Of a stretch of DNA of 64,000 nucleotides, positions 34,153 to 42,948 are shown in pieces (position 1 is the first letter of the stretch; each line of letters begins with the position of its first letter). Source of the stretch: Xylanibacter brevis ATCC 19188 (lineage in GTDB: Bacteria; Bacteroidota; Bacteroidia; Bacteroidales; Bacteroidaceae); assembly GCF_000621725.1 (NCBI RefSeq), contig NZ_JHXM01000020.1, positions 21,394 through 85,393 on the forward strand. Reading direction: 5' to 3'. The position numbers and the translations under genes were made by a program. The notes below the pieces were generated by a model, which was not told where the DNA came from, did no database searches, and saw only the letters and a list, made by a program, of their open reading frames with translations.

Positions 34153-34250
34153 CGTTAACTCTTTTTGTCGTTATCTCGATATCTCGATATAACGATATCT
34201 CGATATTTCGACATCTCGGTAAAACGATGCTTCGATAAAACGATGTTTCG
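34153..34250. repeat. Octamer tandem repeat (CG every 8 bp)
   Basis: CG dinucleotides occur at 34169, 34177, 34185 and so on, every 8 bp without exception to 34249; one more lies at 34153. The unit is roughly TCTCGATA / AAACGATG. It lies immediately after the 3' end of trxB (minus strand), within what would be its 3' untranslated region. Confidence 0.8.
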
Positions 34251-34263
34251 ATTTCGGTTCATC

Positions 34264-35196
34264 TTAATTCTTTGCCAGCAGGTAGCGTTCGGCCTCGATG
34301 GCTGCCTGGCAACCTGTTCCTGCGGCGCTGATGGCTTGACGGTAGGTTGGGTCGGCACAGTCGCCTGCCACGAAGACACCGGGAACCTTTGTCTTTGGTG
34401 TACCGTCTATCTTCTTCAGGTATCCCACCTCGTCGGTGTCAAGCCACTCCTTAAAGATGGCTGTGTTGGGCTTGTGACCGATGGCCAGGAAGAATCCGTC
34501 TATCTGGATGTCAACCTTCTCTTCGTCGGCTTCTCCCATACGTTTCACCAGGTGGGCACCTTCCACGGCACCATCACCAAACAGTCCTATGGTGTTGTGC
34601 TCAAACAGGATCTCAATGTTCTCGCGATCCATCACGCGCTGCTGCATTACCTTGGATGCGCGCAGGTAGTTCTTGCGAACAATCAGATAGACTTTCTTGC
34701 AGAGACCGCTCAGGTAGAGTGCATCTTCGCAGGCAGTGTCGCCTCCACCTACCACTGCTACGGTCTTCTTGCGGTAGAAGAAACCATCACAAGTGGCACA
34801 GGCGCTAACACCCATACCGTTGTATTTCGTCTCGTCGGGCAATCCTAAATACTTTGCAGAAGCACCAGTAGCTACAATCACGGTGTCGGCTTCAATCTCT
34901 TCGCCAGCATCGTCCCATGCTTTGTAGGGCGCTTTTGAGAAATCCACCTTAACGATCTCGCCGTCTCGGATGTCTGTACCGAAACGCTCTGCCTGTTGAC
35001 GCAGGTCCATCATCATCTGGTTGCCGTCAACACCCTGTGGATAGCCTGGGAAGTTTTCTACTTCCGTTGTCTGTGTCAGCTGTCCACCAGGCTGAAGTCC
35101 GCAGTATTCAATGGGCGATAGATTAGCTCTTGACGCATAGATTGCCGCTGTATATCCGGCAGGTCCGCTACCTATAATTAAGCATTTTGTCTTCAT
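34264..35196 (-). CDS. trxB: Thioredoxin reductase
   Basis: NADPH- and FAD-dependent enzyme that keeps thioredoxin reduced in the cytoplasm. The 310 residues show the FAD-binding GSGPAGYTAAIYASRA near residue 9, the redox pair in ACATCDGFF near residue 134, the NADPH-binding GGGDTACEDA, and the C-terminal FAD motif FVAGDCADPTYRQ. Normal length. It lies 51 nt after the glutathione-peroxidase gene, so co-transcription is possible; both serve thiol-based oxidative defence. Confidence 0.95.
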   Translation of the reverse strand: MKTKCLIIGSGPAGYTAAIYASRANLSPIEYCGLQPGGQLTQTTEVENFPGYPQGVDGNQMMMDLRQQAERFGTDIRDGEIVKVDFSKAPYKAWDDAGEEIEADTVIVATGASAKYLGLPDETKYNGMGVSACATCDGFFYRKKTVAVVGGGDTACEDALYLSGLCKKVYLIVRKNYLRASKVMQQRVMDRENIEILFEHNTIGLFGDGAVEGAHLVKRMGEADEEKVDIQIDGFFLAIGHKPNTAIFKEWLDTDEVGYLKKIDGTPKTKVPGVFVAGDCADPTYRQAISAAGTGCQAAIEAERYLLAKN

Positions 35197-35247
35197 AACT
35201 GTGAACTTTGAATTTTTAACTGTGAATTGTAATAATGGATTGTGAAC

Positions 35248-35799
35248 TTACTTCAGCAGTTCCTCAATCTGTTCTTCAATCACTTCAATATTCTCGGTGG
35301 GTTCAAAACGTGCAACCACCTGTCCCTTCTTGTTGATCAAGAACTTGGTGAAGTTCCATTTAATGTCGGGCTTTTCCTTGTAGTTGGCGTCTGTCTTTGT
35401 CAGCATGTCGTCCAGAATGTGGGCAATGGGGTGCTCCATGTTCCAACCCTGGAAGCCTTTCTGCTCTACCAGGAAATTGAACAAGGGTTCTGCATCGTCG
35501 CCCTTCACCTTTACTTTCTTGAAACGTGGGAATTCTGTTCCAAAGTTTGCTTTACAGAATTCGTGAATAGATTCGTCGGTACCAGGTGCCTGCTGACCAA
35601 ACTGGTTGCATGGGAAGTCCAAGACCGTGAATCCCTGGCTGTGATATTTCTCGTAGAGTTTTTCCAGTTCTTCATACTGTGGGGTAAAGCCACACTTCGT
35701 TGCTGTATTCACGATAAGAATTACCTCGTTGGCATACTCTTTCAGTGATACATCCTTTCCTTTCCTGTCCTTGACAGAGAAATCGTAAATAGTTCTCAT
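35248..35799 (-). CDS. Glutathione peroxidase family protein (thiol peroxidase)
   Basis: 183 residues, thioredoxin fold. The peroxidatic Cys is Cys36 in NTATKCGFTPQ; the partner Gln lies in FPCNQFGQQAPG and the Trp-Asn pair in IKWNFTKFL. Bacterial members usually use thioredoxin rather than glutathione, which fits the thioredoxin reductase gene right downstream. The usual family length is about 160; the extra residues lie in a loop around TKTDANYKEKPD. A full promoter (TTTG and TAACTTTG) precedes it. Confidence 0.9.
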   Translation of the reverse strand: MRTIYDFSVKDRKGKDVSLKEYANEVILIVNTATKCGFTPQYEELEKLYEKYHSQGFTVLDFPCNQFGQQAPGTDESIHEFCKANFGTEFPRFKKVKVKGDDAEPLFNFLVEQKGFQGWNMEHPIAHILDDMLTKTDANYKEKPDIKWNFTKFLINKKGQVVARFEPTENIEVIEEQIEELLK

Positions 35800-35845
35800 T
35801 GTTGTGTTATGTAAAAATTCAATGTTATTCAGAAATCTTTTGTTG

Positions 35846-35877
35846 CAAAGTTACACAAAAAGTTCTGTTTTGCCAAA
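35846..35877 (-). promoter_or_regulatory. Promoter (-33 TTTG, -7 TAACTTTG) for gpx-trxB
   Basis: On the minus strand TTTG (35877-35874) is followed 20 nt later by TAACTTTG (35853-35846), a canonical Bacteroidota promoter; it lies 46 nt before the start codon. Confidence 0.7.
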
Positions 35878-35905
35878 CAATTTACGTAATTTTAATCAAT
35901 AGTCG

Positions 35906-36868
35906 TCATTTGCCATTCTTCTGAATAGTCAGGTTGGGCGCAACCATTGGTCCCCATACACTTTTTAGGAAGTCAGCAGACTTTCCTTCTACGAGTTCCT
36001 CGATGTCGTCAGGCAGATTGCAGAAGAAATCCAGACCTGTCAGTCTTTCCAGTTCGTTGATATTCACGACATGCGGACTTAAATCATATTTTGTGCCATC
36101 CGACGTTCTGTCATAGTCATCCACCTTTCGCTGTTCGATGTAGAATCCCATCGCGCCGATGTTGGACTCAGAGCGCTTCAGCAGTGCGGCCATAAAGAAG
36201 TATTTCGGCACGATGAGACCATTGCTGCGGTGCATCAAAATCTGGCTCTCGTTGTCGATGGTGCCTCCTTTACATATAAATAAGGTGTCCGAACTGCTCT
36301 TCGTTATCTTGCTGCGCATGTAGTCTTCCATGTGTGCCCATACGCCTGCGTTAAACGCATTGTATTGCGGCTGCATGTTGGTCAGGAAGAATGTCTGATA
36401 GTTTGCCTCGGCAGAGTTCAGACGGTCTGCCGACGGACAGATATGTCCATGGTCAAAACCACTTCCTTTGAAGGGATCATCACCTCCAAAGTAAGGAATC
36501 TCTGAACTAAGTTCCGGATCAAAAGGATATTGTGGGTTTCCATAATATCTCGATGTGTTCGAACTGCGGTTGCCCGCATAAATCTGGTAGCAAGACCAGC
36601 GCTGCGACTGTTTCTCCACGTCCCATTCCACCGAGTAGTTGATTTCGCCATTGCTCGTGTAGTGTACAATGACAATGTTGTTGCCGTTGTCTTTCAGTTT
36701 TGGAAACTCCTTCCTGGCGGCTTCCGGATAGGTGCTCACGTCGTTGCGGTTGTTGTTGACGATGTTGACGGTGTCGTCGTTGTCTTCGCCACAGGCACTC
36801 ATCAAAGAGGCTCCGATAATCAGAAGGAGTAGGGCGGACTTACTAAAAAAGTGATGTATATAAACCAT
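35906..36868 (-). CDS. DNA/RNA non-specific endonuclease (NUC1 family) lipoprotein
   Basis: Start set at 36868 (MVYIHHFFSKSALLLLIIGASLMSAC), which places a lipobox Cys at residue 26; the frame extends further upstream. The 320-residue product has the beta-beta-alpha-metal nuclease core: GSGFDHGHICPSADR (the usual DRGH is DHGH here), then FFLTNMQPQYNAFN with the metal-binding Asn, and GVWAHMEDYMR. It is expected to be anchored at the cell surface or in the periplasm and to cleave DNA and RNA. It may work with the nucleic-acid-related genes at 37.3-42.9 kb. Confidence 0.9.
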   Translation of the reverse strand: MVYIHHFFSKSALLLLIIGASLMSACGEDNDDTVNIVNNNRNDVSTYPEAARKEFPKLKDNGNNIVIVHYTSNGEINYSVEWDVEKQSQRWSCYQIYAGNRSSNTSRYYGNPQYPFDPELSSEIPYFGGDDPFKGSGFDHGHICPSADRLNSAEANYQTFFLTNMQPQYNAFNAGVWAHMEDYMRSKITKSSSDTLFICKGGTIDNESQILMHRSNGLIVPKYFFMAALLKRSESNIGAMGFYIEQRKVDDYDRTSDGTKYDLSPHVVNINELERLTGLDFFCNLPDDIEELVEGKSADFLKSVWGPMVAPNLTIQKNGK

Positions 36869-36982
36869 CTTGTTTTTGTGTGTGTTGTTCGTCATCTGTT
36901 TTTCTCCATAAGAAAAAGGTGCAGTCATGGGCATATGCAACTACCCAGAATGCACCTTTTATTCCTTCAAGTGTAAGCTATC

Positions 36983-37237
36983 TTATTTCTTCGCAGCCTT
37001 ACCGTAGCGGCTCATGAACTTATCAACACGACCAGCCGTGTCAACGAGCTTGCTCTTACCAGTATAGAAGGGGTGAGAGCTACTTGAAATTTCGACTTTT
37101 ACCACTGGGTAAGTTTCGCCTTCGAACTCTACAGTCTCATTGCTCTTTGCAGTAGACTTCGTAAGGAACATATCGCCGTTGGACATGTCCTTGAACACGA
37201 CGGGGCGATAGTTTTCTGGATGAATACCTTGTTTCAT
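36983..37237 (-). CDS. rpmE2: 50S ribosomal protein L31 type B
   Basis: 84 residues starting [20 protein letters not shown], with [21 protein letters not shown], both diagnostic of L31. It lacks the CxxC zinc pairs of type A L31, so it is the zinc-independent form. Single gene with its own promoter. Confidence 0.97.
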   Translation of the reverse strand: MKQGIHPENYRPVVFKDMSNGDMFLTKSTAKSNETVEFEGETYPVVKVEISSSSHPFYTGKSKLVDTAGRVDKFMSRYGKAAKK

Positions 37238-37275
37238 TTCTTTATAAATTGTTGTTTATGAATAATTTCGGGCTG

Positions 37276-37283
37276 CAAAGGTA
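37276..37283 (-). promoter_or_regulatory. -7 box for rpmE2
   Basis: The minus strand reads TACCTTTG, 39 nt upstream of the start codon. Confidence 0.6.
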
Positions 37284-37322
37284 CGAACTTTTTTTGATTC
37301 TCGCAAACTTTTAAGCCTTTTT

Positions 37323-38258
37323 TTACTTTCCGGGAGTGGTCTCGCCGTTCAGCATGTAGAGGTAGGCTTTACCCGATACGGTCTCAGGGGTATTGCCTCT
37401 GTAGTTCACCACTTTACCATAAACAACGACCTCGTCGCCTACCTTCAGCACAGGACCTGCGCCCTCTGACCATTTGGTGTTGTTGAAGTAGTTGGCGCGG
37501 TAAACCTCGAAGGTGTTGGCATCCTCGCCATCGTCCGAGATAAAGAAGGTGGCGTTTCCGAAGCCGCTATCGTAGTTCTGCTCTTTGTTGTTGCTCACGT
37601 CAATCTTAGACACGATACCCTTGATGTAAACATCCTCTGTAGAGTTGACATCTTTGCCCAGTTTCTTGGTGAACTTCAGTGCACCTGAAACGTTGAATGG
37701 GTTCTCCAGGCTGCCATCGCCTACTGCAGGTGCCAGTGGTTTTGGAGCGCCGCCGCGGTTCTCACCATTCAGCTCGTAGATGAATCCCAGGTTCTGAGCG
37801 GTCTCAATCGTGCCGTTGTAGTTGGTCACAATGGCGCAGATGGTCACCTCGTCGCCCACTTCCAGAGACTGGTCGGTGGCAGTCCATTTCTTGTTGCCCA
37901 GGTAGTAGGCGCGGTAAACGTAGAACTGGTTGGTCTTTGTACCGTCAACAGAGATATAGAATGTGCCTGTACCGTACTGTGCAGTGAACTGGTCTGTGAC
38001 CGATACCACCTTACCTTTGATAAAGCAGTAGTCGTCGGTGTTGTCGCCTGCCTCCAGATTGCTGGCCACGTTCAGGATGCTGATCACGTTATAAGGATCT
38101 TCCACCGTTCCACTACCGGTGCCACCCTTGATGTGCGTACCCAGAGGGTTAGCATCAGTTCCAGGGATGCCGTAAGGCGCTTCGACATCTTTATCGCAGG
38201 CAGCCAGTGCTACGGCAGCCATTGCGAAGAATGTCAGATTTTTAAATAGCCTTTTCAT
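37323..38258 (-). CDS. Lipoprotein with two OB-fold-like repeats (DUF6359-like)
   Basis: 311 residues with a lipoprotein signal (MKRLFKNLTFFAMAAVALAAC). Two similar ~115-residue repeats follow, each with the pattern Y-x-x-G-K/I-V-S ... GTFYISVDG or ATFFISDDG ... F-x-V-Y-R-A-x-Y ... VGDEVTICA or VGDEVVVYG ... YNGTIETAQ or YRGNTPETV. This is the layout of OB-fold domains often linked to exported nucleases in Bacteroidota. I infer a surface nucleic-acid-binding lipoprotein. It is last in a three-gene run with the DUF5689-type lipoprotein and the TonB receptor. Confidence 0.75.
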   Translation of the reverse strand: MKRLFKNLTFFAMAAVALAACDKDVEAPYGIPGTDANPLGTHIKGGTGSGTVEDPYNVISILNVASNLEAGDNTDDYCFIKGKVVSVTDQFTAQYGTGTFYISVDGTKTNQFYVYRAYYLGNKKWTATDQSLEVGDEVTICAIVTNYNGTIETAQNLGFIYELNGENRGGAPKPLAPAVGDGSLENPFNVSGALKFTKKLGKDVNSTEDVYIKGIVSKIDVSNNKEQNYDSGFGNATFFISDDGEDANTFEVYRANYFNNTKWSEGAGPVLKVGDEVVVYGKVVNYRGNTPETVSGKAYLYMLNGETTPGK

Positions 38259-38294
38259 ATTGTTGTTCTTTTTAAAAGGTTCTTGTTACTTGTA

Positions 38295-39161
38295 TTATTC
38301 CTCGGGGAAGTTGATATCACTTTCCTTACGGATCATAATCTGCCAGGTGTCGGTAGAACCGCTGACGAAGCGTGTAGCCATACCAACGATTGTGCCCTTG
38401 GTCTTAGGCAGTTTCCAGGCTGCAAACTTAGCATAGGTGCTGGTGCGCACCACGATTTGGTTGGCGGTGTAGCCCTTCAGCTCGCGCGACACACATCCAC
38501 CTTTGATGGTCACGGTGTGGTCCTTCGTCGAGTCGGGTGCAAAGGTGCCCAGACCTTCCACGTCCTTGAACTCTATGCCACCGATCTGTACCAGCTGGCC
38601 GCAGTTCTTGTTCTTGTCCAGCTTCATGAAGTCGGCAACAGATGCAAACTTCAGCGTGTCAATCTTTGTCACGTCGGGTGTGCCCACATACTTAAAGTGC
38701 TGCTGGAACACCTCTTTGTTCATACGTCCCACACCGCTGCCATATTTTGAACCGATCTGTGGCTCCTTGCGATAACCACCAATCCAGAGGTCTTTCAGGT
38801 CCACGATGATCTCCTGTCCCTCGGCCAGGAAGGCGTGCATACCGCTCTGGTTCACAGAAATGATGATGCTGCCAGTCTCATCCTGAAGGAAGAACTGCTT
38901 GTAGATGTTGCTGCCAATATCGTTGCCGCTGACGCGACCTTTGATCTTGATGTCTTCCTCGATCTTTACGGCCTTGTCTGTAGAGGCAAACACGTTGGGA
39001 TATTTATCTTTCAGTTGTGCAATGGTGATGATATTCTCGTCCGTGATGTTGTTGTTGCCATTCAAGTCACCATAGGCTAACGTCGGCTCATCCCAGTCAC
39101 CCTGGCAGGCTACTGCCAACAGGGCAACAAGTGTCATTGCAAGATATTTTATTGTTTTCAT
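38295..39161 (-). CDS. DUF5689-type lipoprotein
   Basis: 288 residues. Lipoprotein signal MKTIKYLAMTLVALLAVAC (Cys19). The body matches the DUF5689 layout: an early segment TIAQLKDKYPNVFAS, an OB-like strand set IKIKGRVSGNDIGSN and KQFFLQDETGSIIISV, then LAEGQEIIVDLKDLWIGGY. A second OB-like part follows near residues 170-280. It lies 18 nt downstream of the TonB-receptor gene and 36 nt upstream of the next lipoprotein, so it may be the receptor's surface partner. Ligand unproven. Confidence 0.75.
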   Translation of the reverse strand: MKTIKYLAMTLVALLAVACQGDWDEPTLAYGDLNGNNNITDENIITIAQLKDKYPNVFASTDKAVKIEEDIKIKGRVSGNDIGSNIYKQFFLQDETGSIIISVNQSGMHAFLAEGQEIIVDLKDLWIGGYRKEPQIGSKYGSGVGRMNKEVFQQHFKYVGTPDVTKIDTLKFASVADFMKLDKNKNCGQLVQIGGIEFKDVEGLGTFAPDSTKDHTVTIKGGCVSRELKGYTANQIVVRTSTYAKFAAWKLPKTKGTIVGMATRFVSGSTDTWQIMIRKESDINFPEE

Positions 39162-39179
39162 AATGCGTCTACGTTTTGT

Positions 39180-41723
39180 TTAGAAGTAATAGTTGAGCAT
39201 CAGCATGCCGTTGATGCCGTTAGCATAGAACTTGTAAGGACTGTTCTTGAAGGGGTCCTTCTTGGGGTTCACGGGCTCGCCGTCTTCATACTTCACGCGG
39301 CTCTGCTCGCGTCCACCAGTGACAATCTTCAGGTTGTTCAGCAGGTTGGTCACCATCAAGTTCACACCCAGACGGTGGCCGTTCTTCAGGTAGAACTGAC
39401 GACCGATAGAGGCGTCAACCATGAAGCCACCCTTGCCCTTGTCCTGTGCGGGTACGTCGTTATACTCAGTCTCGCCAGTGATCAGGTTGATGCTGTTAGA
39501 CTGGTTGCTGGCATAGCGTGTCACAGGTGTGTAGTACAGGTAGATGCGGTCGTAGTAGTTGCCAATCAGGTCCACATACCAGCCGTTGGCATGATAGCTC
39601 AGGTCCAGGCTGGCAGCGGTGAGAGGTGTGTTGCCCTCGCGCATACCTTTATTAAGTACCACGTCGCTGTGGGTCACGCCATCCTCAGACAGCATGTAGT
39701 TCACGTTGGCGTTGTTCATGTACTTAGCGTCGCTGATAGTTCCCAGTGCCTTGATGTTCAGCCAGTCGGTCACCTTCACGTTGGCACCCAGCTCCAGTCC
39801 GTAGTAGCTCTTGGCAATGCCGGTCAGCGATACGTATGAGAATGAGTGGTCACTGTCAGAGTAGTACATGCTCTGTTCTGTGACGTCGTCCAGGTGGCTA
39901 TAGAAGGCGTTGAAGTTCAGGCCCAACCATGAGGTCTTCAGCTGGTAGCCCAGCTCGGCAGTCATCATCTTCTCGTCTTTCAGGTCGGCCACAAACTCGT
40001 TGCTCACCTGTGCAGCCTGGAAGGCCGTCTTCGCATCAGGAGCCTTTGAGTCGTAGCTCAGACCCATCAGCAGGGCGTGACCCTTGCCTAGATCCAAGTG
40101 TGCGCCAGCCTTGAAGCCTGCGTCAAAGAAGCTCTTGGTGCTGCTCTTACCGTAAGAGTTGGTGGGAGCCAGACCGTTGCGCATCTTACCGTCGCGCTGC
40201 ATGCTGGTGCCGGCCACGCGTCCGTTCAGGAAGAGGTGAGCGCTCTCAATATCCTTCGAGATGCCTGCCCAAACCTGAGCACGGTTCACCAGCAGGTTGT
40301 AGTCGTAGCCAAAGCGGTCGCCCTTGCCAATCCGCTTGTTGGGATTGTTCAGGTCGTATTGTGCCTGCTGACTATCCTTACCATAGCTCTTGATCACGTA
40401 GGTGTTCACGTTGGTAAACTTCGTGGCACCCAGCAGGTCGTCCATGGTCTGGTAGTGCATACCCTTGTTGGCCGACAGCAGCAGTCCACCGTGCAGAATG
40501 GTGCTGGGGTTCAACACCTTCTCCAGGTAAGACGACAGGTTCATCGTCAGCTGGTCGTCGTGGAAGCGCTTCAGGTAGTACATAGCCTCGCCACCCTGCA
40601 GTGCCACGGTGCGGTTGGCAAAGTACATCTGATCCCAGTGCACCTGGCGGTTAGCCTTGCTGGCCGACAGATAGTCGTAGCTGGCCTGCCAGTTGGCCAG
40701 GGCAGCAGCGTCGCGGTCCTCGGTTGCCTCCTGGTCCCACACTTTGAAGTGGTAGCTGGGCAGCACCGAGTAGTAGTCGGGCTGAGGGTTGGTGGTGTTG
40801 TTATAGTCCAGACGGCTGTTGCTGAACATGGTGTATTTGCCCAGCAGCGAGGTGGTCAACTTGGTGTCGTCGTCAATCTTCCAGTCCCATATCAGCATGG
40901 CAGCAGGCTGGAAATCCTTGATCACACGCGAGTTACGCTTCTTGCCGTTCTGGTATCCCCATACAGAGTTGTACTGATAGTCGTTGGCAATCCAGTACAT
41001 CTCATCCACAGAGGCAGCCTGCGTGCCGCGCTCGGTGGGGTTACCCCATGTCACCAGCGATAGTGAGTGCTGGTCGTTGATCATCTTCTCTGCCCCCAGG
41101 AAGTAAGAGAGCGAGTTGTAGAATGTACCATCTACAAAGCCCGTACCGTTACCCCAGCGGTATGTCAGACTACCGGTGAAAGCCCATCCGTTGTCCATCA
41201 TGCCTGTATTGTAGGTGTACATGGCACGCACGTTGTAGTTGCGGTTGGCACCGGCCAGCGAGAAGCGCTGTCCAGTGGCAAAACTGCTTGGACGGAAGTT
41301 GTAGTTGGCCGACCCAGCCATGCCCGACATAGAGAACTGGTTGTCCTCGAAGGGCAGCGTGGTCTCTTGCGAGCGTGTCTGGTTGTTCAGACCGCCTACG
41401 AACGAATAGCGGAAGGAACCGGTCTCTATATCGTTCACGGGGTTGCCGTTGATATAGATGTCGTTGTACTTTGAATTATAGCCACGGAACTTGAAACGGG
41501 CGGGGCTAAAGCGGTAGCCCACTTCGCTGGCATACACATTACGGCTAGACGAGAAGATGATGACGTTCTTAGGAATGTTTTCGTCTTCGTCCAGCTGACT
41601 CTCGGTGAAGGTGAATGCATGCTCGTTCTGGAGGTCTGTGGTCAGGGGATCTGACTCAGACTGGGCCATCACAGCAGGAGCGATGCAAAGCATCAGCACC
41701 ATTGTTTTCAGCTTTCTGTTCAT
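39180..41723 (-). CDS. TonB-dependent receptor
   Basis: 847-residue outer-membrane importer powered by TonB. A signal peptide (MNRKLKTMVLMLCIAPAVMAQ) is followed by a plug-like region (FKFRGYNSKYNDIYINGNPV) and a large beta-barrel ending with an aromatic (GINGMLMLNYYF). The N-terminal carboxypeptidase-like domain common in SusC proteins is missing, so it is not a typical SusC; no SusD partner is present. Two lipoprotein genes follow in the same direction, and a secreted phosphoesterase/nuclease gene is divergently transcribed from the same intergenic region. Confidence 0.9.
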   Translation of the reverse strand: MNRKLKTMVLMLCIAPAVMAQSESDPLTTDLQNEHAFTFTESQLDEDENIPKNVIIFSSSRNVYASEVGYRFSPARFKFRGYNSKYNDIYINGNPVNDIETGSFRYSFVGGLNNQTRSQETTLPFEDNQFSMSGMAGSANYNFRPSSFATGQRFSLAGANRNYNVRAMYTYNTGMMDNGWAFTGSLTYRWGNGTGFVDGTFYNSLSYFLGAEKMINDQHSLSLVTWGNPTERGTQAASVDEMYWIANDYQYNSVWGYQNGKKRNSRVIKDFQPAAMLIWDWKIDDDTKLTTSLLGKYTMFSNSRLDYNNTTNPQPDYYSVLPSYHFKVWDQEATEDRDAAALANWQASYDYLSASKANRQVHWDQMYFANRTVALQGGEAMYYLKRFHDDQLTMNLSSYLEKVLNPSTILHGGLLLSANKGMHYQTMDDLLGATKFTNVNTYVIKSYGKDSQQAQYDLNNPNKRIGKGDRFGYDYNLLVNRAQVWAGISKDIESAHLFLNGRVAGTSMQRDGKMRNGLAPTNSYGKSSTKSFFDAGFKAGAHLDLGKGHALLMGLSYDSKAPDAKTAFQAAQVSNEFVADLKDEKMMTAELGYQLKTSWLGLNFNAFYSHLDDVTEQSMYYSDSDHSFSYVSLTGIAKSYYGLELGANVKVTDWLNIKALGTISDAKYMNNANVNYMLSEDGVTHSDVVLNKGMREGNTPLTAASLDLSYHANGWYVDLIGNYYDRIYLYYTPVTRYASNQSNSINLITGETEYNDVPAQDKGKGGFMVDASIGRQFYLKNGHRLGVNLMVTNLLNNLKIVTGGREQSRVKYEDGEPVNPKKDPFKNSPYKFYANGINGMLMLNYYF

Positions 41724-41766
41724 AAATAAATGTTTTTTATAGAGATTTAATTAGTTTTATTAGGTG

Positions 41767-41774
41767 CAAAGATA
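41767..41774 (-). promoter_or_regulatory. -7 box for the TonB-receptor operon
   Basis: The minus strand reads TATCTTTG, 44 nt upstream of the receptor start. Confidence 0.55.
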
Positions 41775-41847
41775 TATAAAAATGGTGTAAGCGCAAAACT
41801 TTTCTAAAAAAAAATAATGTTTCTGTTGTCGTACCAGAATTTTTATT

Positions 41848-41855
41848 TATCTTTG
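41848..41855 (+). promoter_or_regulatory. -7 box for the secreted EEP-family gene
   Basis: TATCTTTG lies 23 nt upstream of the ATG at 41878, divergent from the receptor promoter. Confidence 0.55.
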
Positions 41856-41877
41856 CAGAAACATTACTGGCTAAATT

Positions 41878-42927
41878 ATGAAAAAGACAATGATCCTGAT
41901 GGCATTGCTGCTCCTTGTCGGAGTGGGCAGTGCAACAGCACAAGAGCGTAAGTTTAATCTCTATGGTGTTGGCTTCTATAACCTTGAGAACCTTTTCGAC
42001 ACTTGCCATGACGAGGGAAAAAACGACTACGAGTATCTGCCCGATGGCAAGAACAAGTGGAACGGCCTGAAGTATTCGCACAAGTTGAAGAACATGGCAC
42101 GCGTGCTTTCTGAACTGGGCACCGACAAGTTGCCTGGCATTGGCTGTGCCGTGATTGGTGTCTCTGAGGTAGAGAATGCCCGTGCACTGACCGACCTTTG
42201 TAACCAGGAGCCGCTGAAGGCTCGCAACTTCCAGTTCGTACACGTGGAGGGTCCCGATAAGCGTGGCGTCGATTGCGCCTTGTTGTACAACCCCAAACTT
42301 TTCAAGGTCGACAATGTGAAGCTGGTGCCCTATGTCTATGTGCTGCCTGCTGATGCCGACCGTGCCACTCGTGGCTTCCTGACCGTCAGCGGCCAGATGG
42401 CTGGCGAGCATGTCGTGGTCATTGTCAATCACTTGCCTTCGCGCTTCGCCGGCTCTTTCTATCGTGAGGAGGGCGGACGCCAGATTCGTCTGGTCAAAGA
42501 CTCGCTGATGAAGGAAGATCCCAACGTGAAGCTCTTTGTGATGGGCGATATGAACGACGACCCACAGGATAAGTCTATGGCCGAGGCACTGGGTGCCAAA
42601 CGTAAGATGAACAAGGTAGAGGAGGGCGGACTCTGGAACCCCTTCTGGGACACGCTGGCCAGTGGTCGCGGCACGTTGCAGTATGACGGACGCTGGAACC
42701 TCTTCGATCAAATCATCCTTTCGCGCTCGCTGCTCGACGTGAAGGGCAAGAAGGACTTTAGCACGCTGACCTACTGGAGTCACCAGATTTTCATGCGCGA
42801 CTACCTCTTCCAGAAAGAGGGAAAATATAAAGGCAACCCCCTGCGTACGCATGCCGGCGGTTCATGGCTCGATGGTTATAGCGATCACCTGCCATCCGTG
42901 GTCTATGTCATCAAAGAGGTTAAGTAG
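41878..42927 (+). CDS. Secreted endonuclease/exonuclease/phosphatase-family protein
   Basis: 349 residues with a signal peptide (MKKTMILMALLLLVGVGSATAQ). The EEP fold is shown by GFYNLENLFDT (metal-binding Asn/Glu), GVSEVENARAL, DKRGVDCALLY, NHLPSR, the catalytic FVMGDMNDDPQD and the final SDHLPSVVYV. EEP members cleave DNA, RNA or phosphoesters; the substrate is not decided by sequence. Its divergence from a TonB receptor with OB-like lipoproteins suggests periplasmic or extracellular nucleic-acid processing. Confidence 0.85.
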   Translation: MKKTMILMALLLLVGVGSATAQERKFNLYGVGFYNLENLFDTCHDEGKNDYEYLPDGKNKWNGLKYSHKLKNMARVLSELGTDKLPGIGCAVIGVSEVENARALTDLCNQEPLKARNFQFVHVEGPDKRGVDCALLYNPKLFKVDNVKLVPYVYVLPADADRATRGFLTVSGQMAGEHVVVIVNHLPSRFAGSFYREEGGRQIRLVKDSLMKEDPNVKLFVMGDMNDDPQDKSMAEALGAKRKMNKVEEGGLWNPFWDTLASGRGTLQYDGRWNLFDQIILSRSLLDVKGKKDFSTLTYWSHQIFMRDYLFQKEGKYKGNPLRTHAGGSWLDGYSDHLPSVVYVIKEVK

Positions 42928-42948
42928 TAAAATATCTGACAAATCATT

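Noticed and set aside
41737..42852. 371-codon open frame antisense to the EEP-family gene
   Set aside because: The plus-strand gene has a signal peptide and all catalytic motifs; the antisense frame is a shadow.
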